A stretch of 15,756 nucleotides of DNA from Bacillota bacterium (GTDB lineage: Bacteria; Bacillota; Clostridia; Lachnospirales; Lachnospiraceae): positions 1-15,756 of the forward strand of contig JAEZJW010000007.1 of NCBI GenBank assembly GCA_023415595.1. The letters run 5' to 3'. The notes below the pieces were generated by a model, which was not told the origin of the DNA, did no database searches, and worked only from the letters and a program-made list of their open reading frames with translations. Shown one piece after another: positions 6,531-13,623 of this stretch (its first letter is position 1; every line of letters begins with the position of its first letter). Both the position numbers and the translations under genes were made by a program.

Positions 6531-7417
6531 ATATCTTAAAACTCAGATCCACCCTCCTGCTTGGTCTGCTGATGGTACTCTCCCTCTGTATCTCAAGTGT
6601 CACCCTTGCTTACGCTGCAGAGAACGGGAAAAGAGTCTATGATGAAGCCGGACTGTTAACTGCTGATGAATATGAAGAGCTGGAGGCTATGTGCCTGGAA
6701 TACGAAGAGGAAGCAAAAGCTGAGATCTTTATCCTGACCCATAATGATTCCAAAGCAGTCTATCCCGAACGCTACATTGAGAATTTTGAGGATGCGCAGC
6801 CTGCCGCTGACCGTGTCTATTTCCTATATGATGTATATCGCGGGGAGATATTTATCGAAGGCTATGGGACGGCGGAAACCTATGTCCACTCGAAGCGAAT
6901 CGATAAGATCTTCGACCGGATGGAAGGAGACCTAAGGGCAGGAAATTACTATGATGCCTTCGCAACCTATATCAGTATGGCAACATCCTATATGAATGAT
7001 GACTCCGAAATCAATACAGATCATGATTACAGCTACAGCACATCCTCCGATCCGAATTATTCTAATGATTACGATTATGACAGTTATTATAGAGACGGAA
7101 GCAGCAAGCAGGTAAAGGATTATCTTACGAATCCCTGGATCCAGCTGGCAGCGGCCTTAATCATCGGAGGAGTCGCTGTCGGAATCATGGCATATCATTC
7201 CGGCGGAAGGATGACGGTACGTGGAAATGATTATTTGGACCAGAGTCATTCCGGTCTGATCGGGCGAAGAGATATCTATCTGAGAACCACGATCACGAAG
7301 GTGCGGAGACCTACCCAGAATAATTCCGGAGGAAGGGGCGGCTTTAATGCCGGAGGCTTCCGCGGAGGAATATCCATGGGAGGCCGTTCCCACAGCTCCG
7401 GCGGCAGAAAATTATGA
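6527..7417 (+). CDS. ydjH: Secreted, membrane-anchored TPM-domain protein (YdjH-like)
   Basis: This 296-residue protein has a signal peptide (residues 1-30, LGLLMVLSLCISSVTLAYA, cleavage likely after AYA). A TPM (TLP18.3/Psb32/MOLO-1) domain follows at about 36-160: VYDEAGLLTADEYEELEAMC, then an IFILTHND strand. Next are a low-complexity Ser/Asp/Tyr linker (about 160-195), a transmembrane helix (about 205-223) and a basic, Gly-rich tail ending GGRSHSSGGRKL. TPM proteins are found with PspA and SPFH proteins in envelope-stress operons, and the B. subtilis equivalent is YdjH. The domain should lie outside the membrane and the Gly-rich tail in the cytoplasm. AGGAGG lies 8-9 nt upstream, inside the end of the preceding gene. 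Confidence 0.85.
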   Translation: MNILKLRSTLLLGLLMVLSLCISSVTLAYAAENGKRVYDEAGLLTADEYEELEAMCLEYEEEAKAEIFILTHNDSKAVYPERYIENFEDAQPAADRVYFLYDVYRGEIFIEGYGTAETYVHSKRIDKIFDRMEGDLRAGNYYDAFATYISMATSYMNDDSEINTDHDYSYSTSSDPNYSNDYDYDSYYRDGSSKQVKDYLTNPWIQLAAALIIGGVAVGIMAYHSGGRMTVRGNDYLDQSHSGLIGRRDIYLRTTITKVRRPTQNNSGGRGGFNAGGFRGGISMGGRSHSSGGRKL

Positions 7418-7485
7418 TGGTAATATCATACAATTGAGATTATAATGATAATAGTACGATTAAGTAAATAACGGGAGGAAATAGT

Positions 7486-8451
7486 ATGGGTTTATTCTCA
7501 AAACAATTCGCGAATGTCGTTGAGTGGCTGGAATTTCGGGATGATATGATTTTCTACAAATGGAACAATGATGAGATTAAAAAGGGAAGCCGTCTGATCA
7601 TCCGTCCCGGGCAGGATGCCATCTTCCTGTACAATGGGAAAATCGAGGGTATCTTCAAGGATGAAGGGGATTATGATATTGAGTCACAGATCATCCCTTT
7701 CCTCTCCACGCTGAAGGGTTTTAAGTTCGGCTTCAACAGCGGTATGAGGGCAGAGGTGCTGTTCGTTAATACGAAGGAGTTCACCGCAAAATGGGGTACG
7801 CAGAATGCGATCAATATTCCTACCCCCGCACTGCCGGGCGGAATGCCAATCCGGGCAAACGGTGCCTTCAACTTCAAGGTAACGGATTATGTGAAACTAA
7901 TCGATAAGATCGCAGGGATCAGAAACAGCTATGCAGTAGAGGATGTCCGCTTAAGGATCATCGCCGTCCTGGATCAGCTGCTAATGAAATGGATCTCTAA
8001 GGAAGGCAAGGATATGTTCAACCTCCAGGCCAATTCCTTCGATATCGCTACCGGCATTAAGACAGATCTGGATATGCAGATCTATGATACCGGCTTATCC
8101 GTAACCGGCTTTAACATCATGAGCTTCACTTATCCGGAAGAGATTCAGGCGATGATTAACAAGAATGCTTCCCACAGCATGGTTGGTGACCTGGGCCGCT
8201 ATCAGACCATTGCCATGACGGAAGGAATCTCTAACGGTAATGTTAAGGGCGGCGGTGCTGCATCGGATATGGCAGGCATGATGATGGGGATGACCTATGC
8301 CAACCAGATGATGCAGAACATGAACCAGACAGTCAACCAGCAAAATGCGCCCGCCGGACAGTCCGGCACCAAACCGAATTTCTGTCCGAATTGCGGTCAG
8401 AAGACCGGTGCTGCTAACTTCTGCCATAACTGCGGTCAGAAGCTGGCATAA
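7486..8451 (+). CDS. ydjI: SPFH-domain protein with C-terminal zinc ribbon (YdjI-like)
   Basis: This 321-residue protein starts with MGLFSKQFANVVEWLEFRDD and an SPFH-like (band 7, virion-core-annotated) domain over about residues 20-230, including RLIIRPGQDAIFLYNGKIEG and YDTGLSVTGFNIMSFTYPEE. A Met/Gly/Gln-rich low-complexity linker follows (about 250-295). The end is a zinc ribbon with C300-x2-C303 and C313-x2-C316. There is no signal peptide, so it is a cytoplasmic membrane-scaffold candidate. In B. subtilis YdjI is needed for PspA localisation; I recall this rather than derive it. The start has GGGAGG 8-9 nt upstream. It is the last gene of the operon, 68 bp after the TPM gene, and is followed by a perfect terminator. 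Confidence 0.87.
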   Translation: MGLFSKQFANVVEWLEFRDDMIFYKWNNDEIKKGSRLIIRPGQDAIFLYNGKIEGIFKDEGDYDIESQIIPFLSTLKGFKFGFNSGMRAEVLFVNTKEFTAKWGTQNAINIPTPALPGGMPIRANGAFNFKVTDYVKLIDKIAGIRNSYAVEDVRLRIIAVLDQLLMKWISKEGKDMFNLQANSFDIATGIKTDLDMQIYDTGLSVTGFNIMSFTYPEEIQAMINKNASHSMVGDLGRYQTIAMTEGISNGNVKGGGAASDMAGMMMGMTYANQMMQNMNQTVNQQNAPAGQSGTKPNFCPNCGQKTGAANFCHNCGQKLA

Positions 8452-8532
8452 AGTTATCCGCAAGATTATTCATCTTATTATATAAAAGAATATACTTATA
8501 ACATATACCTAACAGATGCTCTACGAATTGAC

Positions 8533-8566
8533 AGAGACCAGCCCTTATCGTGCTGGTCTCTTGTAT
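8533..8566 (+). terminator. Rho-independent terminator of the pspA-ydjGHI operon
   Basis: AGAGACCAGC (8533-8542) pairs perfectly with GCTGGTCTCT (8552-8561) around a 9-nt loop, followed by TTGTATTT. It lies 82 bp after the ydjI-like stop and 8 bp from the end of the convergent SGNH gene. It may also slow minus-strand transcription, but that side lacks a U tract. Confidence 0.88.
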
Positions 8567-8573
8567 TTAAATC

Positions 8574-9263
8574 CTATTTTTCATTCTTTGGTGTAAGCTG
8601 TAAGGCAAACCTATCGAGCTTTTTCCTGCCCTTTTGTTCCATCTCCCTAATCTTATGATATACCCCGTCTGCCAGTACAGCGTGGCCCTTCGCATCCAAA
8701 TGAATTGCATCGGTATCATCCGCCACGGCATAATCAGCGGCATCCATAAAGAAGCAATGATACTCCCTTGCGATCCTTGCATACTCAGCAGCCAGCCTCT
8801 TCGATTTCTCCCTGCCCTCCAGTCCCTGAAAGGAGTCGTTGTATTCGGAGGTAAGGATACTCTCGCTGATATGAATCGGGGAAATAATCAGTACATGGTT
8901 ATGATAAATTCCCGGCTCCCGGAGTATCCTGACCAGCTTCTCCAGCCCTCGTGCTATCTCAGCAGGGCCGGCATGATATCTTTCCTTCGTATCATTTGTA
9001 CCAAGCATCAGAATCACCAGATCTAAAGGTCTGTGGGTAGCGATGCACATCTCCAGATACTCGCTTCCGTTCATAAATTTCTTCTCGGGATCATCAAAGA
9101 CGGTTGTCCGTCCGTTTAATCCTTCTTCAATTACATAATAAGCATCCCCCAGCTGTTTCTGAAGCAGCCTGGTCCATCGGGTGTTCTCATCATATCTTCC
9201 ACCGGAGCCCGCAATAAAGCCATAAGTGTTAGAATCTCCAAAACACATGATATTCTTTAGCAT
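8574..9263 (-). CDS. SGNH/GDSL hydrolase, MsAcT-like arylesterase/acyltransferase family
   Basis: This 229-residue protein has all SGNH blocks: block I FGDSNTYGF with the nucleophile Ser11, block II Gly48 in EEGLNGRTT, block III GTND with Asn90, and block V DAIHLD with Asp185 and His188. The stretches VIEEGLNGRTTVFDDP and LEMCIATHRPLDLVILMLGT closely resemble the Mycobacterium smegmatis arylesterase/acyltransferase MsAcT, so it probably hydrolyses or transfers short acyl esters. No signal peptide is seen; it should be cytoplasmic. The start at 9263 is chosen because family similarity begins there and AGAGG lies 10 nt upstream; an in-frame extension of 28 residues to 9347 would begin inside the promoter -35. 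Natural substrate unknown. Confidence 0.85.
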   Translation of the reverse strand: MLKNIMCFGDSNTYGFIAGSGGRYDENTRWTRLLQKQLGDAYYVIEEGLNGRTTVFDDPEKKFMNGSEYLEMCIATHRPLDLVILMLGTNDTKERYHAGPAEIARGLEKLVRILREPGIYHNHVLIISPIHISESILTSEYNDSFQGLEGREKSKRLAAEYARIAREYHCFFMDAADYAVADDTDAIHLDAKGHAVLADGVYHKIREMEQKGRKKLDRFALQLTPKNEK

Positions 9264-9318
9264 GACAGCACTACCTCTCATCCTCATTACGATTAATTTA
9301 GATATCCGTATGAATAGG

Positions 9319-9347
9319 AGTATATCCCATCCGATATCAAAGGTCAA
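9319..9347 (-). promoter_or_regulatory. Sigma-A-type promoter of the SGNH hydrolase gene
   Basis: On the minus strand TTGACC (9347-9342) and TATACT (9324-9319) are 17 bp apart, 5 of 6 matches each. The predicted start near 9312 leaves about 50 nt before the ATG at 9263 and supports that start over the longer reading frame. Confidence 0.75.
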
Positions 9348-9428
9348 TTAATGATCGCAGAGGAATTCGCATCTGAAACATTCTGATGGCTTCCATCTCA
9401 TAGCTGGCTTTTCTTTCCATCTGGGTTG

Positions 9429-9437
9429 TGCTATACT
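9429..9437 (+). promoter_or_regulatory. Extended -10 promoter of the nitroreductase-family gene
   Basis: TGCTATACT is an extended -10 (TGn plus TATACT) with only a poor -35 at 17 bp (TTTTCT, 9409-9414). It lies about 60 bp before the start at 9499 and faces away from the SGNH promoter. Confidence 0.5.
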
Positions 9438-9498
9438 ATGGACATACAAAGCATATTCCTGAATGCTGATTTAATTCTATGTCCTGAAGGAGGAGAAA

Positions 9499-10125
9499 AT
9501 GGAGCTATATAATGCAATCAATCAGAGAAGAACCATCCGTGATTTTACTGAGAGGGAAGTACCTTTGGAAACCATAGAAAAGATACTGGATGCAGGCATG
9601 AGGGCACCGACCAATGACCATATGCGTAATTGGGAGTTTGTCGTAATCCGGGATAAGGAGGAGCGCTTAAAGCTGCTGGAGCAGATGCCTGCCCGAGTCT
9701 CCGGCAAGAAGGTGGAGAAAATCCTGGATACCTGGAAAATGACCGACGAATGCCAGCGTGCGATGTATCTTGATGCAATTCCGAAGCAGTTTTTCATGCT
9801 GTACAATTCCGGCTGTCTGGTCTTACCGCTATTTAAACAGAGTCATCCCCTGCTAAAACCCGAGAGCCTAAGCTCCCTGAATGCCTTCGCCTCCATCTGG
9901 TGCTGCATCGAGAATATCCTTCTCGCTGCAACTGCTGAAGGCTTATATGTCGCCTTAAGAATTCCCTCCGAGAAGGAATCTGCTTATACGCAAGAGTATT
10001 TGAAGTATCCCGGGGATTACATCATGCCCTGCTATCTGGCAATCGGATATCCCGCTGAGGATGCTGCTTGGACTCTTCAGAAGGAATACAACATTAAGGA
10101 CAGGATACATATGAACAGGTGGTAA
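9499..10125 (+). CDS. Nitroreductase-family FMN-dependent oxidoreductase
   Basis: This 208-residue protein is a nitroreductase-like flavoprotein. The N-terminal MELYNAINQRRTIRDFTERE carries the Arg-rich FMN phosphate-binding motif. APTNDHMRNWEFVVI (about residues 37-51) is the second conserved block, and the C-terminal YLAIGYPAEDA is the usual family end. FASIWCCIENILLAATAEGLY (about 137-157) is the central dimer/FMN helix. Such enzymes use NAD(P)H to reduce nitro-compounds, quinones or enoates; the natural substrate cannot be deduced. A strong AAGGAGGAG precedes the ATG by 6-7 nt. It is divergent from the SGNH gene and has no clear terminator; a broken reading frame with its own ribosome binding site starts 52 nt downstream. 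Confidence 0.85.
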   Translation: MELYNAINQRRTIRDFTEREVPLETIEKILDAGMRAPTNDHMRNWEFVVIRDKEERLKLLEQMPARVSGKKVEKILDTWKMTDECQRAMYLDAIPKQFFMLYNSGCLVLPLFKQSHPLLKPESLSSLNAFASIWCCIENILLAATAEGLYVALRIPSEKESAYTQEYLKYPGDYIMPCYLAIGYPAEDAAWTLQKEYNIKDRIHMNRW

Positions 10126-10177
10126 GAATAACAGAGATTTCCTATGAAAGAATATAAATTTAACGGAGGTAAGTTAA

Positions 10178-10264
10178 ATGAACGAAACCATCAAACGGTC
10201 TTCAAAACACTACCTTCCGCGTGGAAGAGTATTCGGAGTAATTATCTTTTTCTTGCTGAGATAA
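10178..10264 (+). pseudogene. Truncated reading frame (28 residues) after the nitroreductase gene
   Basis: A good ribosome binding site (CGGAGG, 10164-10169) precedes an ATG at 10178 that opens a 28-codon frame, MNETIKRSSKHYLPRGRV.. then FGVIIFFLLR and stop. A basic N-terminus running into a hydrophobic stretch looks like the beginning of a membrane protein. The frame stops as it enters the 3' end of the convergent methyltransferase gene (stop at 10242), overlapping it by 23 bp. This is what would be seen if a methyltransferase segment had replaced the rest of a membrane protein gene. A genuine small peptide cannot be excluded. Confidence 0.5.
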
Positions 10265-10979
10265 GTATCATCATTGGTCTGCGCAGTTCCTCCTGCATAC
10301 CGGGAATTGCGCGGAGCATATGCTCCGGAGGCTGTGGCTCAACAAGACCGGTTATTTCAAAGCCAGCCTTTATCAGGTTGTTTACATAGGTGGTCAATGT
10401 CCTGTGATACTTCATAACCTCCTCTTCAAGGAAAACCGATCTGCGGATACCTTCCTCAAAGTACCTGTCAACCGGCCAATGCAACTTTTCACCATCCTGA
10501 TCATAATGCCAGTCCTGTGTCCCTTGGGCTGTAAAAATAGGATGCTCTGCCGAAAATACAAAATTTCCTCCCGGGGTAAGAACTCTGTAAACCTTGTTAA
10601 TCACTTCTTCGAGATTTTCAATGTAGTGGAAGGCCAGTGAGCTGATGACTATTTCAAAGCAGGCATCAGGAAAATCCATTTCCTCTATTGGTAAGCAAAG
10701 ATATTTAATACTGTCAGACCTGGTTTTACGCCTTGCTTCTTCCAGCATTTTCATTGATATATCTATGCCGATTGCTGATCCAGCCCCCTGCTCAATCGCA
10801 TATCGGCAGTGCCAGCCATAGCCACAGCCCAGGTCAAGGACCCTCTTGCCTGTAAACTCAGGCAGCATTTTCTTAAGCTCCTGCCATTCTCCGGCTCCAT
10901 CCAGCCCTTTGAGTGAACGCTCCATCTTACTGTATTTCTGAAAGAATTCCTCTTCATCATATTTATTATAAGGTATCAT
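10242..10979 (-). CDS. Class I SAM-dependent methyltransferase (Methyltransf_11/25 type)
   Basis: This 245-residue cytoplasmic protein has the canonical motif I VLDLGCGYGWHCRYA (residues about 47-61), acidic motif II IGIDISMKMLEEA (about 70-82), and the post-motif region LPIEEMDFPDACFEIVISSL and VYRVLTPGGNFVFSAEHP (about 130-147) typical of small-molecule methyltransferases. Substrate unknown. Start at 10979 with GGAGGG 7-8 nt upstream. It stands alone on the minus strand and converges on the nitroreductase gene; its 3' end overlaps the truncated frame at 10178-10264, suggesting it may have arrived by transfer. No good terminator is seen, only a weak 5-bp hairpin at 10214-10227. Confidence 0.87.
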   Translation of the reverse strand: MIPYNKYDEEEFFQKYSKMERSLKGLDGAGEWQELKKMLPEFTGKRVLDLGCGYGWHCRYAIEQGAGSAIGIDISMKMLEEARRKTRSDSIKYLCLPIEEMDFPDACFEIVISSLAFHYIENLEEVINKVYRVLTPGGNFVFSAEHPIFTAQGTQDWHYDQDGEKLHWPVDRYFEEGIRRSVFLEEEVMKYHRTLTTYVNNLIKAGFEITGLVEPQPPEHMLRAIPGMQEELRRPMMILISARKR

Positions 10980-11035
10980 TTTGTCCCTCCATATTGGTAG
11001 TATTGTATGATCATTGTAAAAATCATTTATAAATA

Positions 11036-11100
11036 AGGCTACTATAGTAATGTTCCGGCTAATACGTTAAAATGTATCGCAGAACAATTTATAGTAGCCT
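11036..11100 (-). terminator. 65-nt long-stem hairpin after the phosphoglucomutase gene
   Basis: AGGCTACTATA (11036-11046) and TATAGTAGCCT (11090-11100) form a perfect 11-bp inverted repeat, with an inner TGTTC/GAACA pairing and a loop of about 25 nt. It begins 9 nt after the phosphoglucomutase stop and on the minus strand is followed by an AU-rich stretch ending in TTTTT. A terminator is the simplest reading. The long loop and terminal repeats would also fit a tiny mobile element remnant. Confidence 0.55.
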
Positions 11101-11108
11101 CTGTTATC

Positions 11109-12824
11109 TTAACTCACCTGAAAGACTTCATCCTTCATCAACCTCTGAAGCCTTACTTCTGCTTCCTCCATGGAGCTGCCTTTAACCCCGAAATAAAACT
11201 TAATCTTCGGTTCCGTACCTGAAGGACGGACCGCACACCAGGCATCCTCCTCCAGTTCGAAATACAGTACATCGGACTTAGGTAGTCCGGTCGGTGTCAC
11301 TGCTCCGGTCAAAACATCCGTAATCTTATCCTCACGATAATCCCTTATTTTCAGAATTCTGTAATCTCCAGCAGCCTTCGGAGGATTGCTTCGATAGCCT
11401 TCCATGATTGCTTTGATTCTCTCGATTCCTTCGATGCCCTTTAAGGTTACGGACACCAGGTCCTCCTTGAAATAACCGTATTTCTCATAGATACGTTCCA
11501 TCTGCTCATAGAGTGTAATCCCCATGGACTGATAATAAGCGGCCGCCTCGCATAATGCCATCACAGCTACCACAGCATCCTTATCCCTGGAGTGAGTACC
11601 AATGAGGCAGCCGTAGCTCTCTTCATAGCCGAATACGAACTCATTACAGCCTGTTTCCTTGAAATTCTTAATCTGTTCACCGATATACTTGAAGCCGGTC
11701 AGTACTTCAATGAGCTTCGCTTGATAATGTTCTGCAATTCGGTCAGAGATATTGCCTGTAACGATTGTTTTCACCAAGGCAGCATTCGAAGGCAGAATTC
11801 CCTTCTCTGCCATCTGGGAGAACTCATATTCAGCAATCAAGGCGCCGGTCATATTACCATTAAATAAGACAAACTCCCCTTCCCCATTCCTTACCTGAAC
11901 ACCCAGACGGTCCGCATCCGGGTCGGTAGCCAGGATCAGATCCGCTCCTACTTCCTCTGCCAGCTTCTTAGCCAGAGTAAATACCTTCGGATCTTCGGGA
12001 TTCGGATAACCTACGGTAGAGAATTCCGAATCGGGCAGCTCCTGCTCCGGTACTACGTAGACATTCTCAAAGCCCAGCTCCTTTAAGATGCGACGGACCG
12101 GGAGATTTCCGGTACCATGCAGCGGGGTATAGACGATGTTCAGTTTCCTGCCCTCTTCACTGATCGGATTAATTACCAGCTTCTTTAATTCATTAATGTA
12201 TTTATCATCGATATCTCTTCCAATATTAATCAGAAGTCCTTGCTGTGAGGCTTCCTGCTTACTCATGGTTTTTGCTTCGGAAAAATCCGTGATTGCTTTC
12301 ACTTCCTGGATGATTTCCACGTCCTTGGGCGAGGTGATCTGTGCTCCATCCTCCCAATAAACCTTATAACCGTTATATTCTGCGGGATTGTGGCTTGCGG
12401 TGATAACGATACCGGCTGTGCAGCCAAGCTCCCTGACGGCAAAGGATAGCTCAGGAGTTGGACGTAATGCTTCAAACAGGTATGCCTTAATCCCGTTTGC
12501 AGCGAGGCATAGTGCAGTATCCAAGGCAAACTCCGGCGACATCCGCCTGGAATCATAGGCGATTGCCACGCCTTTCTTCTCGCCGCCCTGTTTTTTGATA
12601 TAATTCGCAAGTCCCTGGGTAGCCCTCCGTACCGTGTAAAGATTCATTCGGTTCACTCCCGCACCCAGAATACCTCTTAAGCCCCCGGTACCAAATTCAA
12701 GATCCTGAAAGAACCTCTCCTTAATTTCTTTATCATTACCCGTAAGAGCAGCCAGCTCGTTTCTGGTTGCTTCATCAAAGTATGGGTTTGCCAACCATTC
12801 TTGATATCTTACTTCATATTCCAT
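11109..12824 (-). CDS. pgcA: Alpha-phosphoglucomutase / phosphomannomutase
   Basis: This enzyme interconverts glucose 1-phosphate and glucose 6-phosphate (often mannose phosphates too), feeding UDP-glucose, glycogen and cell-envelope sugar synthesis. The 571-residue protein has the full alpha-D-phosphohexomutase set: TASHNP with the phosphorylated Ser144, the metal loop DPDADR (301-306), the sugar-binding GYEES (399-403) and the phosphate-binding RPSGTEPK (533-540). The length and sequence fit the B. subtilis PgcA group. I chose the ATG at 12824 (MEYEVRYQEWL) because AAGGATGAGGG lies about 10-15 nt upstream; the in-frame ATG at 12857 has no ribosome binding site. It appears monocistronic, followed by the hairpin at 11036-11100. 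Confidence 0.93.
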   Translation of the reverse strand: MEYEVRYQEWLANPYFDEATRNELAALTGNDKEIKERFFQDLEFGTGGLRGILGAGVNRMNLYTVRRATQGLANYIKKQGGEKKGVAIAYDSRRMSPEFALDTALCLAANGIKAYLFEALRPTPELSFAVRELGCTAGIVITASHNPAEYNGYKVYWEDGAQITSPKDVEIIQEVKAITDFSEAKTMSKQEASQQGLLINIGRDIDDKYINELKKLVINPISEEGRKLNIVYTPLHGTGNLPVRRILKELGFENVYVVPEQELPDSEFSTVGYPNPEDPKVFTLAKKLAEEVGADLILATDPDADRLGVQVRNGEGEFVLFNGNMTGALIAEYEFSQMAEKGILPSNAALVKTIVTGNISDRIAEHYQAKLIEVLTGFKYIGEQIKNFKETGCNEFVFGYEESYGCLIGTHSRDKDAVVAVMALCEAAAYYQSMGITLYEQMERIYEKYGYFKEDLVSVTLKGIEGIERIKAIMEGYRSNPPKAAGDYRILKIRDYREDKITDVLTGAVTPTGLPKSDVLYFELEEDAWCAVRPSGTEPKIKFYFGVKGSSMEEAEVRLQRLMKDEVFQVS

Positions 12825-12909
12825 ACTCTTCGCCCTCATCCTTTCAAAACTAATCATTCTTATCTGATCATGATAACCATCTTGCTGCCGCTTTATATTG
12901 CTGGCGTAC

Positions 12910-12968
12910 GCACCTATGTGCGAAATTCGCAGTTCTTCCCAAGAATTTTGGGTCTTTCAAAATTCTTT
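12910..12968. repeat. 59-bp structured direct repeat, copy 1
   Basis: Identical to copy 2 (13009-13067) at all but three positions, with a 99-bp offset. Within it: hairpin CGCAC-CTAT-GTGCG, palindrome GCGAAATTCGC, and a 10-bp inverted repeat AAGAATTTTG/CAAAATTCTT around a 7-nt loop. It lies upstream of the phosphoglucomutase gene. It looks like an intergenic palindromic repeat of the REP type rather than coding sequence. Confidence 0.9.
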
Positions 12969-13008
12969 ACAACCATCCAGCTTAAAAATCTGGAAGAACA
13001 AGGATTGA

Positions 13009-13067
13009 GCACCATTGTGCGAAATTCGCAGTTCTTCCCAAGAATTTTGGATCTTTCAAAATTCTTT
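13009..13067. repeat. 59-bp structured direct repeat, copy 2
   Basis: Second copy, with the same internal palindromes except that the first hairpin is shortened (GCAC-CATT-GTGC). The 40-bp spacer between the copies carries a further small stem (TCCAG/CTGGA at about 12976-12994). The rest of the gap up to 13221 is AT-rich and shows no gene I can support. Confidence 0.9.
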
Positions 13068-13221
13068 CTCCCCAGAAAAACATACAGTACCATGATACAA
13101 TGCTTTTTTGGCAAACGCAACCTATTTTTTAGCACATAAATCGCCTTTTTCTCCCATATTTTAAACTATACAACTTAGAGAATGCAAATTTGCGGCATAT
13201 CAAAACTATGTTTTCCATTAT

Positions 13222-13251
13222 AAAAAAAGGCCGCCAAATTAATAGACAGCC
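13222..13251 (-). terminator. Rho-independent terminator of the 53-residue membrane protein gene
   Basis: On the minus strand GGCTGTC (13251-13245) pairs with GGCGGCC (13235-13229), with two G-U pairs, around a 9-nt loop and followed by seven T residues (13228-13222). It lies about 60 nt after the stop codon at 13313. Confidence 0.82.
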
Positions 13252-13312
13252 CTTAGTCCGTAATTGTTTTCTACTTAGCATTTTCCTCTCGGGAAGTGAA
13301 AAAACATAAGAT

Positions 13313-13474
13313 CTAATCTTTTTCTTTTATGTTTAGAATCAACCCTAACATGATAATGCCAAAGCCCAGAAAGAAAGTAAAATATGATAACTCATTCGCA
13401 CTCATTAAATATATAAATCCACTAAAATTCATAAGTGCAAAACCAAATATGCTTGATTTTATTAGGTTTTTCAT
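13313..13474 (-). CDS. Small two-helix membrane protein, function unknown
   Basis: This 53-residue protein starts MKNLIKSSIFGFALMNF and ends with a charged tail, NIKEKD. Two hydrophobic segments (about residues 5-24 and 28-47) separated by a short polar turn predict a helical hairpin in the membrane. The start at 13474 is supported by AAAGGAGATG about 9 nt upstream; the longer in-frame version to 13576 would have to be translated through the rpoC terminator hairpin and is rejected. The gene sits between two terminators, which argues for a separate transcription unit, though I see no strong promoter. I do not recognise the family. Confidence 0.65.
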   Translation of the reverse strand: MKNLIKSSIFGFALMNFSGFIYLMSANELSYFTFFLGFGIIMLGLILNIKEKD

Positions 13475-13518
13475 AAGCCAATCATCTCCTTTTATATTTT
13501 GTAGGGTATAATACCATA

Positions 13519-13568
13519 CAAAATGGCGTGCTGCATCCAAACGAAAAGTTGTTATGCAACACGCCATT
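13519..13568 (-). terminator. Rho-independent terminator of the rpoBC operon
   Basis: On the minus strand a 15-bp stem, AATGGCGTGTTGCAT (13568-13554) with ATGCAGCACGCCATT (13536-13522) and one G-U pair, encloses a 17-nt loop and leads into TTTTG. It lies about 55 nt after the rpoC stop codon and is the longest stem in the window, indicating that rpoC ends its operon here. Confidence 0.9.
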
Positions 13569-13623
13569 AGTATCATATATGCTTTAATTCTGTCATTAGA
13601 TCCATCTCATGTAATGGATTATT

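Noticed and set aside
8095..8463. 122-residue minus-strand frame opposite ydjI
   Set aside because: It is a shadow of the SPFH gene, whose zinc ribbon and conserved domain are clearly on the plus strand.
10144..10389. 81-residue plus-strand frame overlapping the methyltransferase 3' end
   Set aside because: It has no ribosome binding site, is mostly antisense to the methyltransferase, and competes with the better-supported start at 10178.
12801..13139. Reading frames on both strands carrying repeated peptides (VRNSQFFPRIL / ILGKNCEFRT)
   Set aside because: The repeated peptides are translations of the 59-bp palindromic DNA repeat; there are no ribosome binding sites and no domain.
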